In this document: positions 1 to 7,246 of the stretch, piece by piece
Numbering within the stretch: position 1 is the stretch's first letter
Layout of the letters: each line of letters begins with the position of its first letter
From: Thermoleophilia bacterium
GTDB taxonomy: Bacteria > Actinomycetota > Thermoleophilia > Gaiellales > SKUG01
Reading direction: 5' to 3'
NCBI GenBank assembly: GCA_020438525.1
Contig: JAGQUL010000236.1
Span: 1-16,018, forward strand
Length of the DNA: 16,018 bases
Position numbers and translations under genes: made by a program
Notes under the pieces: generated by a model
Databases searched by the model: none
What the model saw: the letters and a program-made list of their open reading frames with translations, nothing else
What the model was told of the DNA's origin: nothing

Positions 1-12
1 CCGTCGCTCCCG
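1..12 (+). tRNA. 3' end of a tRNA gene, probably tRNA-Leu (partial)
   Basis: The first four bases are the end of a T-stem and CGCTCCC (5-11) is an acceptor-stem 3' strand followed by discriminator G12. No CCA is encoded. The identity is inferred from the right-hand remnant at 4424-4471, which shows a long class II variable arm. The body of the gene lies left of the window. These bases also form the start of the left island attachment repeat (1-14). Confidence 0.6.
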
Positions 13-13
13 T

Positions 14-41
14 AAAACCCCTGCATATGCGGGGGTTTTTT
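14..41 (+). terminator. Rho-independent terminator after the tRNA
   Basis: AAAACCCC-T-GC pairs with GC-GGGGG-TTTT around the palindrome GCATATGC and runs into six T residues at 36-41. It starts two bases after the tRNA end. Its sequence differs from the terminator after the right tRNA remnant, so it belongs to the island side of the junction. Confidence 0.75.
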
Positions 42-47
42 CATGGC

Positions 48-60
48 AGTTCTCACCCCG
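48..60 (-). repeat. Inverted copy of the island end repeat (candidate integrase arm-type site)
   Basis: AGTTCTCACCCCG is the reverse complement of CGGGGTGAGAACT. It matches 12 of 13 bases of CGGGGTGAGAACC at 4351-4363, near the other end. It lies 35 bases inside the left tRNA end. Repeats in opposite orientation close to both attachment sites are typical of integrase arm-binding sites, but function is inferred from position only. Confidence 0.5.
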
Positions 61-248
61 TCAATTCAGACCTCCACTTTTCCCTGCAAATACGCACTTT
101 CCGTGGAAAAGCCCACCGCAGCGGGAATTCGGCGTCCAGATCGCCACCTGTGACGATTGACGGTACGACCTATTGTAGCGCGCCTGGTCGATCGAACCGT
201 AGGACGGGTTCGGTCGGGCTCGGATGCGGAGCCGTTGTTCCCCACGCA
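61..248. other. Non-coding left end of the island
   Basis: I see no convincing gene here; the short open frames do not look coding. The stretch 74-111 holds CCACTTT and GCACTTT exactly 20 bases apart (74 and 94). It also holds an inverted pair CTTTTCC (77-83) / GGAAAAG (105-111), with a tighter CTTTCC-GT-GGAAA hairpin at 97-109. The 20-base spacing equals that of the right-end repeats, so this may be protein-binding DNA for recombination. Confidence 0.4.
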
Positions 249-276
249 TTTTCATGCGTACATATCAACGTATGTT
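249..276 (+). promoter_or_regulatory. Candidate cadC operator and promoter
   Basis: ACATA-TCAACG-TATGT (260-275) is a dyad just upstream of the metal-sensor start at 288. It lies between a possible -35 TTTTCA (249-254) and a -10 TATGTT (271-276), 16 bases apart. ArsR/SmtB repressors bind such dyads over their own promoter and release them on metal binding, so this is the expected autoregulatory site. The promoter boxes are weak matches. Confidence 0.45.
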
Positions 277-287
277 AGTGTGAGCGC

Positions 288-647
288 ATGGACCGAGATC
301 GGTGCGAACTGCTTTGTATTGACTTCGAGACTGCCGAGCGCCTGCGGACTGGGAGGCTCGAGGCAGCGGCTGCCGAGATCGCCTCGCGGCTCGCCAGCTC
401 GCTCAGCGATGTCACACGGTTGCAGCTTGCGCGTGCGCTGGCGGACGTGGACGAGTTGTGCGTCTGCGACCTCGCATGGATCGTGGAGCGCCCTCAGAAC
501 CTGGTATCGCATCATCTGCGTCTGATGCGAAGTGACGGTCTGCTCTTCTCCAGGCGTGACAAGAAGTTCATGAAGTATTCCCTGACACCCGCGGGGCGCA
601 TCGTACTGGCCGCGCTCGTGCCTGACCGATCTGAGGCTCCCGCATGA
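288..647 (+). CDS. cadC: CadC-type ArsR/SmtB metal-sensing repressor
   Basis: A 119-residue winged-helix repressor of the ArsR/SmtB family. All four cysteines of the thiolate-rich alpha3N cadmium/lead site are present: C6 and C10 in the N-terminal arm, and C58 and C60 in ELCVCDL. The recognition helix is QNLVSHHLRLM (about 70-80), followed by a wing. Length equals that of classical CadC. In known CadC, Cd(II), Pb(II) or Zn(II) binding releases the operator of the efflux operon. A dyad lies just upstream at 260-275. No strong Shine-Dalgarno precedes the ATG, so the message may be nearly leaderless. The stop overlaps the next ATG (ATGA), giving coupled translation with the transporter gene. Confidence 0.93.
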   Translation: MDRDRCELLCIDFETAERLRTGRLEAAAAEIASRLASSLSDVTRLQLARALADVDELCVCDLAWIVERPQNLVSHHLRLMRSDGLLFSRRDKKFMKYSLTPAGRIVLAALVPDRSEAPA

Positions 648-1285
648 GCGACGACGCAGTCGCTGGAGGCATCGGGCGTGAGCAGCTTCGGCGTCGCGGG
701 CTTCATCTCGCGTGGTTCATCATCGTCTGGGATGTGATCGAGGGCGTCGTCGCGGTCAGCGCCGGGGTTGCCGCGGGTTCGATCGCGTTGATCGGATTCG
801 GCATCGACTCAGGTATCGAGGTGTTCGCGGCGAGCGTGGTGGTATGGCAGCTGCGGGGCGGTGCGAATGCGAGACAGCGTCCGGCGTTGCGGTTGATCGC
901 CGTATCGTTCGCTGTCCTGGCGGCGTACGTCGGTTTCGAGGCGATTCGCGATCTTGTCACCTTGGATCGCGCTGGCGAGTCGCTGCTTGGGATCGCCTTG
1001 AACGTCGTCGCCCTGGCGGTGATGGTGCCGATCGCCATCTTCCAGCGGCGCACCGGTCGCGCGCTTGGCAACAGCGTGCTTGTCGCGCAGTCGAACGAGA
1101 CGTGGCTTTCCAACTGCCTGTCAGCGAGCCTACTGATCGGACTCGGGCTCAATGCATTGTTGGGGTGGTGGTGGGCCGACCCCGCTGCAGCGCTTTTGGT
1201 TGCCGCTGTGGCCGCCAATGCCGCCCGCGAATCCTGGCACGAATCCAACGAGCAAGACGAGGATGACACTCATGACACCCACTGA
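644..1285 (+). CDS. Short cation-diffusion-facilitator-like transporter
   Basis: A 213-residue inner-membrane protein with about six hydrophobic segments (roughly 22-44, 46-68, 84-106, 113-134, 155-175, 178-195). The topology and motifs GFGIDSGIEVFAAS (segment 2) and LNALLGWWWADPAAALL (segments 5-6) place it in the CDF/cation-efflux family, which exports divalent metals by proton antiport. It lacks the cytoplasmic C-terminal domain of ordinary CDFs (about 300 residues) and ends in an acidic, His-containing tail after residue 199. The usual HxxxD pairs are altered: D55/E59 in segment 2, and T153/N157 with E152 in segment 5. Its ATG overlaps the cadC stop, and its own end overlaps cadA. Metal specificity cannot be read from the sequence. 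Confidence 0.8.
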   Translation: MSDDAVAGGIGREQLRRRGLHLAWFIIVWDVIEGVVAVSAGVAAGSIALIGFGIDSGIEVFAASVVVWQLRGGANARQRPALRLIAVSFAVLAAYVGFEAIRDLVTLDRAGESLLGIALNVVALAVMVPIAIFQRRTGRALGNSVLVAQSNETWLSNCLSASLLIGLGLNALLGWWWADPAAALLVAAVAANAARESWHESNEQDEDDTHDTH

Positions 1286-3692
1286 TCTGCTGGTACGCGT
1301 CGATACGGCCGAGCACGAACAGGCATGCGATGCGTGCACCGATCGGCTCGTCGACGCGCTTCGAACGCATGACGGCGTGATCGCGGCCGAGACTGCGGGG
1401 CGTGCCCAGGTTCGCGTGACCTACGACTCGGATCGATGCACGCCGGTCTCGATCGATCAGGCTGTTGCGCAGATCGCGGGCGAGCTTCGCGAGCGTTTCG
1501 GGCACGATCGCATGACGGTCGGCGGGATGGACTGCTCGAGCTGCGCACAGAAGATCGAGCGCGCAGTCGGTCGAGTGGAGGGCGTCACGTCGTGCAGCGT
1601 GAACTACCACGCCTCCGACCTTCGATACGAATTCGAGCGCACCCACGACGATGCGCCCCGTGCAACCGTCGAGCGCATCAGGTCATTGGGCTACGACCCG
1701 CGCCCCGACGGCGCCGAAGCCGATGACATTGAAGACGCAACGTGGGCGTCTCGCCATCGCGAGGAACTCGTCACAGCCCTCTCATTCGTCTTCATGATGG
1801 CCGCGGTCGCCGCCGGGCAGCTCGACGCGCCGAGGTGGCTCGAACTCGGCCTGTACGGCCTCGCAATCGTCGTCGGTGGAGCGTCGATCGCACGATCTGG
1901 AATCTCCGGGCTGATCGCCACGCACAGACCGGACATGAAGCTGCTGATGACCATCGCCGTGGTCGGTGCGGTCGCGATCGATGCGTGGCTCGAGGCGGCT
2001 CTGGTGGTGGTGCTGTTCTCGGTCGGCGAGGCACTGGAGAGCTACGCCGTCAACCGCGCTCGCTCCTCGCTCGCGTCGCTGGTCGAGATGGTCCCGAGCA
2101 CGGCGCGCGTGCGCCGCACCCTCGACGACGGCACGGTATCCGAGAGCGACGTCGCAGTCTCGGACCTGGTGATCGGCGACACGGTCGTGGTGCTGCCAGG
2201 TGAGCAGGTGCCCGCCGACGGTGCGGTGTCCGAGGGCGCGAGCGCGGTCAACCAGGCGTCGATCACGGGTGAATCGGTTCCAGTCGACAAGCAGGCCGGC
2301 GACGAGGTGTTCGCAGGTACGCTGAACGGTGAAGGGCGACTGCTGGTGACCGTCGGCTCCGCGCCTGGCGACACGACCCTCGACCGGATCGCGCGTGCGG
2401 TCACCGAGGCGCAGGCGCAGAAGGCACCGAGCGAGCGTTGGGTCGACGCGTTCGCGGCGATCTACACGCCTGTGGTGATGGTGATCGCGTTCGCGATCAT
2501 GCTCGTACCACCGCTGGTCGTCGGCGGGGACTTCTCGGAGTGGTTCTATCTGGGCCTGACGTTCCTGATCCTCGCTTGTCCGTGCGCGCTGGTGATCTCG
2601 ACGCCGGTGGCAGTCGTCTCGGCATTGGGTCGCGCCTCCGCCGCCGGCGTGCTGATCAAGGGTGGTCAGCACCTCGAGGCGGCAGCCGGCATTCGCGCAG
2701 TCTGCCTCGACAAGACCGGCACGATCACCGCCGGACGACCAACCGTCGCCACGATCGAAGCTTGCGAAGGCTCCACCGAACAGGAGGTGCTCGAGCTGGC
2801 AGCCGCAGTCGAGGCCGGATCCGAACACCCACTAGCGGCAGCCGTGCTCGACCACGCGCGCAACGCCGGCGTCGTTCAACGAAGCGCCACGGACGTGGAA
2901 GCCAGCCGAGGCTTCGGCGTCACCGGAGTGGTGGATGGACGCACCATCATGGTCGGCAGCGGTCGCTTCTTCGCCGAGCACCCCGACGCGACGGCGGCAG
3001 CCGCCGTCGCGGAACGCCTCCAGGCCCTGGGCCACACGCTCGTCATGGTTGCTGACGAACGGCGCGTCATCGGCGCGATCGGCCTGCAGGACACGCCTCG
3101 CCCGACTTCGGCAGCTGCGATCGCATACCTCCACGAGGTCGGCGTCGAACGAGTTGTGCTGCTCACCGGCGACCACGCCGCAGCAGCAGCCGCGATCTCG
3201 AGCCAGGTAGGCATTGTCGACATCCACGCTCAGTTGCTGCCGGAGGATAAGGTCGAGCGCCTCGCCGCCATCGAGCGCGAGTACGAGTCGGTGGCGATGG
3301 TCGGCGACGGCGTCAACGACGCACCTGCCCTCGCGCGCGCAACCGTCGGCGTGGCGATGGGAACCGGTGGTAGCGCTACAGCCATCGAGACCGCCGACAT
3401 CGCACTGATCGGCGACGATCTGCAGAAGCTCGCGGGCACGATCGGCCTTGCTCGCTGGACCCGCGCGGTCGTGCGACAGAACATCGCGTTCTCGCTCGGA
3501 ACCAAGGCCATCGCCGCGGCGCTCGCCATTGCGGGCCTGCTGACGCTGTGGATGGCAGTCCTGGTCGACGTGGGCGCGACGGTGGTCGTCGTCGCCAACG
3601 GGCTGCGCCTGCTGCGCACCAAGCCGAGCATCGGCGCGCTCCGCGGCCTGCCGATGCTCGGCATTCGAACCCGAGCCACTGACGACAGATGA
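1272..3692 (+). CDS. cadA: CadA/ZntA-type P1B-2 heavy-metal ATPase (Cd2+/Zn2+/Pb2+ efflux)
   Basis: An 806-residue P-type ATPase that pumps soft divalent metals out of the cytoplasm. Two N-terminal heavy-metal-associated domains are seen: a diverged one with CDAC (C19, C22) and a canonical one with GMDCSSC (C88, C91). The ion-path motif CPC is at 436-438, the phosphorylation site is D480 in DKTGT, and an HP motif, a TGES loop and the hinge GDGVNDAP from 678 follow. In the last membrane helix D766 in DVGATVVVVANGLRLL is the P1B-2 signature for Zn/Cd/Pb. The frame is open upstream, but ATG 1272 has GAGGA nine bases before it, whereas ATG 1263 has no spacing. It overlaps the CDF gene by 14 bases and lspA by 4. 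Confidence 0.95.
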   Translation: MTPTDLLVRVDTAEHEQACDACTDRLVDALRTHDGVIAAETAGRAQVRVTYDSDRCTPVSIDQAVAQIAGELRERFGHDRMTVGGMDCSSCAQKIERAVGRVEGVTSCSVNYHASDLRYEFERTHDDAPRATVERIRSLGYDPRPDGAEADDIEDATWASRHREELVTALSFVFMMAAVAAGQLDAPRWLELGLYGLAIVVGGASIARSGISGLIATHRPDMKLLMTIAVVGAVAIDAWLEAALVVVLFSVGEALESYAVNRARSSLASLVEMVPSTARVRRTLDDGTVSESDVAVSDLVIGDTVVVLPGEQVPADGAVSEGASAVNQASITGESVPVDKQAGDEVFAGTLNGEGRLLVTVGSAPGDTTLDRIARAVTEAQAQKAPSERWVDAFAAIYTPVVMVIAFAIMLVPPLVVGGDFSEWFYLGLTFLILACPCALVISTPVAVVSALGRASAAGVLIKGGQHLEAAAGIRAVCLDKTGTITAGRPTVATIEACEGSTEQEVLELAAAVEAGSEHPLAAAVLDHARNAGVVQRSATDVEASRGFGVTGVVDGRTIMVGSGRFFAEHPDATAAAAVAERLQALGHTLVMVADERRVIGAIGLQDTPRPTSAAAIAYLHEVGVERVVLLTGDHAAAAAAISSQVGIVDIHAQLLPEDKVERLAAIEREYESVAMVGDGVNDAPALARATVGVAMGTGGSATAIETADIALIGDDLQKLAGTIGLARWTRAVVRQNIAFSLGTKAIAAALAIAGLLTLWMAVLVDVGATVVVVANGLRLLRTKPSIGALRGLPMLGIRTRATDDR

Positions 3693-4171
3693 CGCATCGT
3701 CGATCCGTTGTCATGGCGGCGTCAGCGGCGATCGTGGCGGTGACGCTTGATGCCGGCACGAAGCGGTGGGCCGATGCAAGTTTGGGTGACGTAGCCTCGC
3801 GTGGCGGCGACCTCATCCAACTTCGGCTCTCGCACAACTCCGGAGTCGCCTTCGGGATGCTCGCCGGCAACGGCAAACTCTTTGGGCTGCTGGTGCCTGC
3901 CGTGCTTCTCGCGATCGCGGTCGTCATCATTCGGTCGCGCCCGGCCACGATGGGCTGGCTTGGCGCGGGCCTCTTGATCGGCGGCGGATTGGCAAACGCC
4001 ATCGACAGGCTGGGAGACGGCCGAGTTACGGACTTCATCGATGTCGGCATTGCGAAGCAGCGATGGCCCACGTTCAACCTCGCAGACGTCTTCATCACCT
4101 TCGGATGCGCCCTGCTCGTCATCGATGCCTACCAAGCCGCTGTGCGAGAGACCGACAGCGCGTCACCATGA
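3689..4171 (+). CDS. lspA: Lipoprotein signal peptidase II
   Basis: A 160-residue, four-helix membrane aspartyl protease that cleaves signal peptides of diacylglyceryl-modified prolipoproteins. Conserved blocks are present: DxxxK (D21, K25), HNSGVAFGM (N50), GGLANAIDRLGDG with catalytic D106, VTDFIDV, and WPTFNLADVFI with catalytic D133. The ATG overlaps the cadA stop (ATGA), so it is the fourth gene of the metal operon. lspA genes are known to travel with lead/cadmium efflux genes on mobile elements, for example the pbr system, where their role is poorly defined. No lipoprotein gene is visible inside the island to be its substrate. It probably duplicates a housekeeping lspA elsewhere. Confidence 0.93.
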   Translation: MTHRRSVVMAASAAIVAVTLDAGTKRWADASLGDVASRGGDLIQLRLSHNSGVAFGMLAGNGKLFGLLVPAVLLAIAVVIIRSRPATMGWLGAGLLIGGGLANAIDRLGDGRVTDFIDVGIAKQRWPTFNLADVFITFGCALLVIDAYQAAVRETDSASP

Positions 4172-4423
4172 TCTAGCGCGAGCGGCTTCTCGTAGATATT
4201 GAGACGCGTCCGGGCGTCCGGTTGGCGTGGCGTGACAGCGCGTCGGTCCCAACTCTCACGCCTCGATCATGCCCGTTCGTTGCGCGTTGACGGACAACGG
4301 ATGGTGACTTCTCTTCTTAGGTGATCGCGGAGTGGCCGAGGTATCAAGAGCGGGGTGAGAACCGGAAACACGGGGCGAGAACCACGTTGCGGCGAGCACC
4401 CGAAAACTCAGGTTGAGCAGGAC
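4172..4423. other. Non-coding right end of the island
   Basis: No gene or clear operon terminator is visible between lspA and the tRNA remnant. GACAGCGCGTC occurs at 4154-4164 and 4234-4244 (80-base period). The 20-base-period repeats listed separately occupy 4351-4400, just before the attachment site. The space is large enough to carry recombination protein sites but not an integrase gene. Confidence 0.5.
4351..4400 (+). repeat. Three 20-bp-spaced direct repeats beside the right attachment site
   Basis: CGGGGTGAGAACC (4351-4363) and CGGGGCGAGAACC (4371-4383) differ at one base. A poorer third copy, CGGCGAGCACC, lies at 4390-4400. The 20-base period puts the copies on nearly the same helix face. 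They lie 24-73 bases before the tRNA remnant, and the first matches the inverted site at 48-60. This is consistent with integrase or excisionase arm sites. Confidence 0.55.
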
Positions 4424-4471
4424 AATTCTACTGGCGGGACTCCGCCGCGGGTTCGAGTCCCGTCGCTCCCG
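4424..4471 (+). pseudogene. tRNA 3'-half remnant (right attachment site), probably tRNA-Leu
   Basis: From 4424 the sequence reads as the 3' side of an anticodon arm (AATTCTACT). Next come a long variable-arm hairpin GGCGG-GACT-CCGCC (4433-4446) and a T-arm GCGGG-TTCGAGT-CCCGT (4447-4463). The acceptor 3' strand is CGCTCCC with discriminator G at 4471. A long variable arm means a class II tRNA, with Leu the best fit. No D-arm or 5' acceptor strand (GGGAGCG) precedes it, so the gene is a displaced 3' half. This implies a crossover near the anticodon loop. Its last 12 bases equal 1-12. Confidence 0.65.
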
Positions 4472-4477
4472 TATACG

Positions 4478-4502
4478 AAACCCTCGCAATTGCGGGGGTT
4501 TT
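4478..4502 (+). terminator. Original chromosomal terminator of the tRNA
   Basis: AAACCC-T-CGCA pairs with TGCG-G-GGGTTT around CGCAATTGCG, followed by T-rich TTTTGTTGTTG. It sits seven bases after the displaced tRNA 3' end, mirroring the terminator at 14-41. It is likely the terminator that served the tRNA before the island arrived. The following 4503-4609 holds nothing recognisable. Confidence 0.65.
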
Positions 4503-4609
4503 GTTGTTGCGGGGGCGCAATCGCCGGATCGTTGTCGGCTACGACGTTTCGGACAGCATCTGCCGGCGCGGTTGATCCTGCGGCCGTGCGCGTCTCGTCA
4601 TGAGGCGGA

Positions 4610-5869
4610 TCAGGAAGCTTCCGGAGGCGCCAGCAGGACATCGGCAATGACGCCGCGATGATCCGTCACGCCATCATCCTTCACTTCGTTTGCCGTCACA
4701 TCCTCCACGAACGCGTTGGAGACCTGCATCCCGGGTGCCGTGAAGATGTGGTCGATGCGCCGATCCTTGTGCGAGGGGGCACTCGCAGCCCGTGCTCGCG
4801 TCGGGTCCGCGAGGATCTGCGGATCGTCGGCCACGTCTCGGAGCGTGTCTCGACCGATCGAATCGTAGACTCGCGGCGCAAGCGCGTTGAAATCCCCAGC
4901 CAGGACGACGTTGTCCCGTGACAGGTTGCGCGCGACGCGCGACTCGCCGGTCACGGAATCCTCATAGCGTAGCTTGCCCGTCGCTCGAATCGTTCGGGTC
5001 GCTTCGCCGATCGCATCCAGCTGGTCCTGCAGGTCCTTGTTCGAGTTTCCTCGCGTGGTCGTGTGGGTGTACAGCACGGTCAGGTCCTGCCCGTCTGGAG
5101 TCCGCACGCCCGCCGCGCCAAGCGCCCGATCGCGGTCGTACTCCTTGTCGGGCAGGTCCACAGCATGGTTCTGCCTGAGCTTGAATCCGTTGCGCGTCAT
5201 GATCGCGTTGTCGTACAGGTCGCCGTCCTTGTTCCGGGATCCAGCGGCCATCGATGCGCCATCGGCGTTGATGAGCCTGGCAAGGCGGCGAAGCTGTTCG
5301 TTCACGCCCTTCTTGCCAGGGCGAGAGCGATCGTCGTCGATCTCCTGCAGCACGACGACGTCCGGATCCTTCTTCCGGATCCACGCGGCGGTGTCGTGCA
5401 GCGCTGCGGTCGTCTCGGTCGCATCGGTACGTTTCTTGCTCGCCGGCACCAGCTTGTGGATGTTGAGCGTCAGGATGCGCGCGCCGGGTCTGTCAGCACC
5501 GACCGATACGCCTGCACCGGGCTTGATGCGATCGGTGCCGGACGTGTTGAAATGGCCGCTGGATCGGCGAACCGAGTGCGCGCCGCCGTGTGCATCCCCA
5601 CGCCGTGCGAGCGATGCGCTCGCGCCGGTCGTGCGTTTCGTACGAAGGGTTGCAGCACCTTTCGCGGCCTGTGTGGCATCTCGCGGGTGTTCCTTGGCGG
5701 TGCCTGCCCCAGCTGAACCTGCACGAGGGTGCGCTGCGCGTGCGGACGGTCCACCCGAAACATCTCTACCAAGAATCATGGGACCATGGTCAGGGCCCGC
5801 TCGATGGTCGTCAATGGGGATCCGTCGAGCGGGGTGCACAGTCTGGAACGGGCCGTGCTTCGGGACCAT
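4610..5869 (-). CDS. Endonuclease/exonuclease/phosphatase (EEP) family protein
   Basis: The C-terminal part (about 131-415 of 419) is a complete EEP fold, the metal-dependent phosphodiesterase superfamily that includes exonuclease III, DNase I and sphingomyelinases. The motifs occur in order: LTLNIH (N137), VVLQEID (E176), YTHT (H269), LAGDFNAL (D326, N328), RIDHIF (D373, H374) and VTDHRG (D403, H404). The substrate cannot be told. The first 125 residues are a basic, Gly/Ala/Ser-rich, probably disordered stretch without a clear signal peptide. No Shine-Dalgarno supports the ATG at 5869. An in-frame ATG at 5779 is an alternative, so the true N-terminus is uncertain. The upstream gene on the same strand ends 82 bases away. 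Confidence 0.82.
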   Translation of the reverse strand: MVPKHGPFQTVHPARRIPIDDHRAGPDHGPMILGRDVSGGPSARAAHPRAGSAGAGTAKEHPRDATQAAKGAATLRTKRTTGASASLARRGDAHGGAHSVRRSSGHFNTSGTDRIKPGAGVSVGADRPGARILTLNIHKLVPASKKRTDATETTAALHDTAAWIRKKDPDVVVLQEIDDDRSRPGKKGVNEQLRRLARLINADGASMAAGSRNKDGDLYDNAIMTRNGFKLRQNHAVDLPDKEYDRDRALGAAGVRTPDGQDLTVLYTHTTTRGNSNKDLQDQLDAIGEATRTIRATGKLRYEDSVTGESRVARNLSRDNVVLAGDFNALAPRVYDSIGRDTLRDVADDPQILADPTRARAASAPSHKDRRIDHIFTAPGMQVSNAFVEDVTANEVKDDGVTDHRGVIADVLLAPPEAS

Positions 5870-5951
5870 GCGGATGATGCCACACGTACGGACCGGGGCA
5901 GCGAAGCGATCGGGAGCCCGTGGGCTCGTCCAGGCGTGTCACGCTCCCTGC

Positions 5952-7147
5952 TCAGGCATAGACCATCACCTTCGTGCCGATCCTCGTGTGCTTCCATGTG
6001 AACGGCGCCGCCCAGTTGGGCTCGCGAACGCAGCCGTGGCTTGCCGGGTACGCCGGCACGGGCACGTATCCGTGGATGCCGAAATTGCCGTGGAATGCCA
6101 TGAACAGGTACAGGTAGGACCCGCCGCGCTGGTAGATCCTGAAACTGCCCTCGGGTGTGTTGCCGGTCGCGCCGGTGGACACGGCGAATATCCCGAGCAC
6201 GTTCGAGCCACGAGCCACGAACAGCAGCTGCCGGGTCTTGTCGACCTCGACGTGAACGGCGTTTCCAACGGTGTAGCGCGGCCTCGGGCCACGGCGAAGC
6301 GTGGCGAGCCTGCGCCACTCGCGCGAGCCCCACACGTAGGTCCTCGGTAGCCCGTACGCCTTCTGGAATGCGAGCGTCACCTCGCTCGCCGCAAACGTGT
6401 AGCGCGACCCCGATCCCGGCGTGAGGAAGCCAAGCCGGGCAAGCCGCTGCTGCAGGCCGCGAACCTCCGGGCCGGTCGCGCCGAGCTTCAGCGTGCGCCC
6501 GCTCGCGGTGAAGCTGATCGCCGCGGTCGCCGTTGCCCATCGAGCGTTGGTGGTCGCGCCCCGCAGCCGCAGCCGCCCTGCGCCCAGCGGCGTGAGCGTG
6601 GCTCGACCCGACCCGCCGTGGATGCGGATGATCCTGGTCGTAGTGGTGGTGTTCGCGCCGTCGAGCTGCACGCGAACCGAGCCGGCGTACGTGCGCGGCA
6701 CGACCGTCGCGCGCACCGTCAGCGGGTGGAACGCACGCGCCCGGCCGAAGGCGCGCAGCAGGACCCGTGGCGTGACGGTCACGTCGACGGAGTCGCTGGT
6801 GACGGTCCCGTCGGCGGTGTGGACCCGGTAGGACACGTTGCGCCCGGGAATCGTGGTGAAGCTCCACGCGCCCGATCCGTCGGCCGCGGTCGCAACGGTG
6901 GCAAGGTCGGTCCAGGCACCACCCGACACCCGAACCGCCACCACGACCGGCTCCGACGCTGTGCCGGCAGGAGTCGCAAGCCCCGTCAGCGTGACCGAGC
7001 TTCCGTAGCGGACGTTGGGCGACGACGCGTCGATCGACAGCGTTGCTGCCGCCCGTGCTGCAGGCGCGACCGTGAGCATCGCGACGGCGATCAGGACGAG
7101 AAGGCTGGCGGCGCCGACGGCGCGGCGCACTGAAGTGGCGGAGCTCA
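5952..7147 (-). CDS. Exported L,D-transpeptidase (YkuD) with Ig-like and peptidoglycan-binding domains
   Basis: A 398-residue secreted cell-wall enzyme that would form 3-3 peptidoglycan cross-links or anchor proteins. An N-terminal signal peptide with a hydrophobic core and an ARA-A cleavage region ends near residue 33. Thr/Val-rich beta (Ig-like) segments span about 35-215. A peptidoglycan-binding repeat (LKLGATGPEVRGLQQRLARLGFL) starts near 220. The YkuD domain occupies about 295-398, with catalytic SHGCVR (C373, H371) and the partner IHG histidine H359. The ATG at 7147 is chosen because GAGAGGA lies eight bases upstream; that motif directly abuts the alternative ATG at 7157. Its divergent neighbour starts at 7409. 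Confidence 0.9.
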
Positions 7148-7246
7148 TCGAGCGCATCCTCTCACGCGCGCCCGAAGCCGCCGTCTCGCCCGCAGACGCT
7201 CAGGAGCTCGCGCGCCGCCGTGGTCGTCGATCGACCGCTGGTTCCC

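Larger units (their letters stand above)
1..4473. mobile_element. Small integrase-less genomic island in a tRNA gene, carrying a cadmium/zinc/lead resistance operon
   Basis: The 14-base sequence CCGTCGCTCCCGTA is present at 1-14 and again at 4460-4473. The right copy is the end of a longer tRNA 3'-half remnant, and each copy is followed by its own hairpin terminator. Target-end duplication at a tRNA 3' end is the usual footprint of tyrosine-recombinase integration. The cargo is one metal-efflux operon (cadC, CDF-like gene, cadA, lspA) and nothing else. No integrase, excisionase or transfer gene lies inside. Repeats near both ends resemble arm-type sites. The tRNA body left of base 1 is not visible, so the exact core length is unknown. 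The alternative is two tRNA-derived sequences that are unrelated by integration. Confidence 0.68.

Noticed and set aside
1152..1271. N-terminal extension of the CadA frame
   Set aside because: The extra 40 residues are antisense-like Pro/Trp-rich sequence inside the CDF gene; ATG 1272 has the Shine-Dalgarno and starts a normal metal-binding domain.
4325..4471. A complete tRNA gene at the right end
   Set aside because: The upstream GCGGAGTGGCCGAGG looks D-arm-like, but there is no GGGAGCG 5' acceptor strand and no anticodon stem partner at a sensible distance.
4256..4489. Minus-strand frame containing RERRDSNPRRSP and related short frames over the tRNA remnant
   Set aside because: This peptide is the familiar artefact of translating tRNA 3' ends; the frame overlaps the tRNA-derived attachment site and has no ribosome binding site.
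4974..6350. 458-residue plus-strand frame
   Set aside because: Shadow of the EEP and L,D-transpeptidase genes on the opposite strand, with Arg/Ser/Cys-rich content and no motif.
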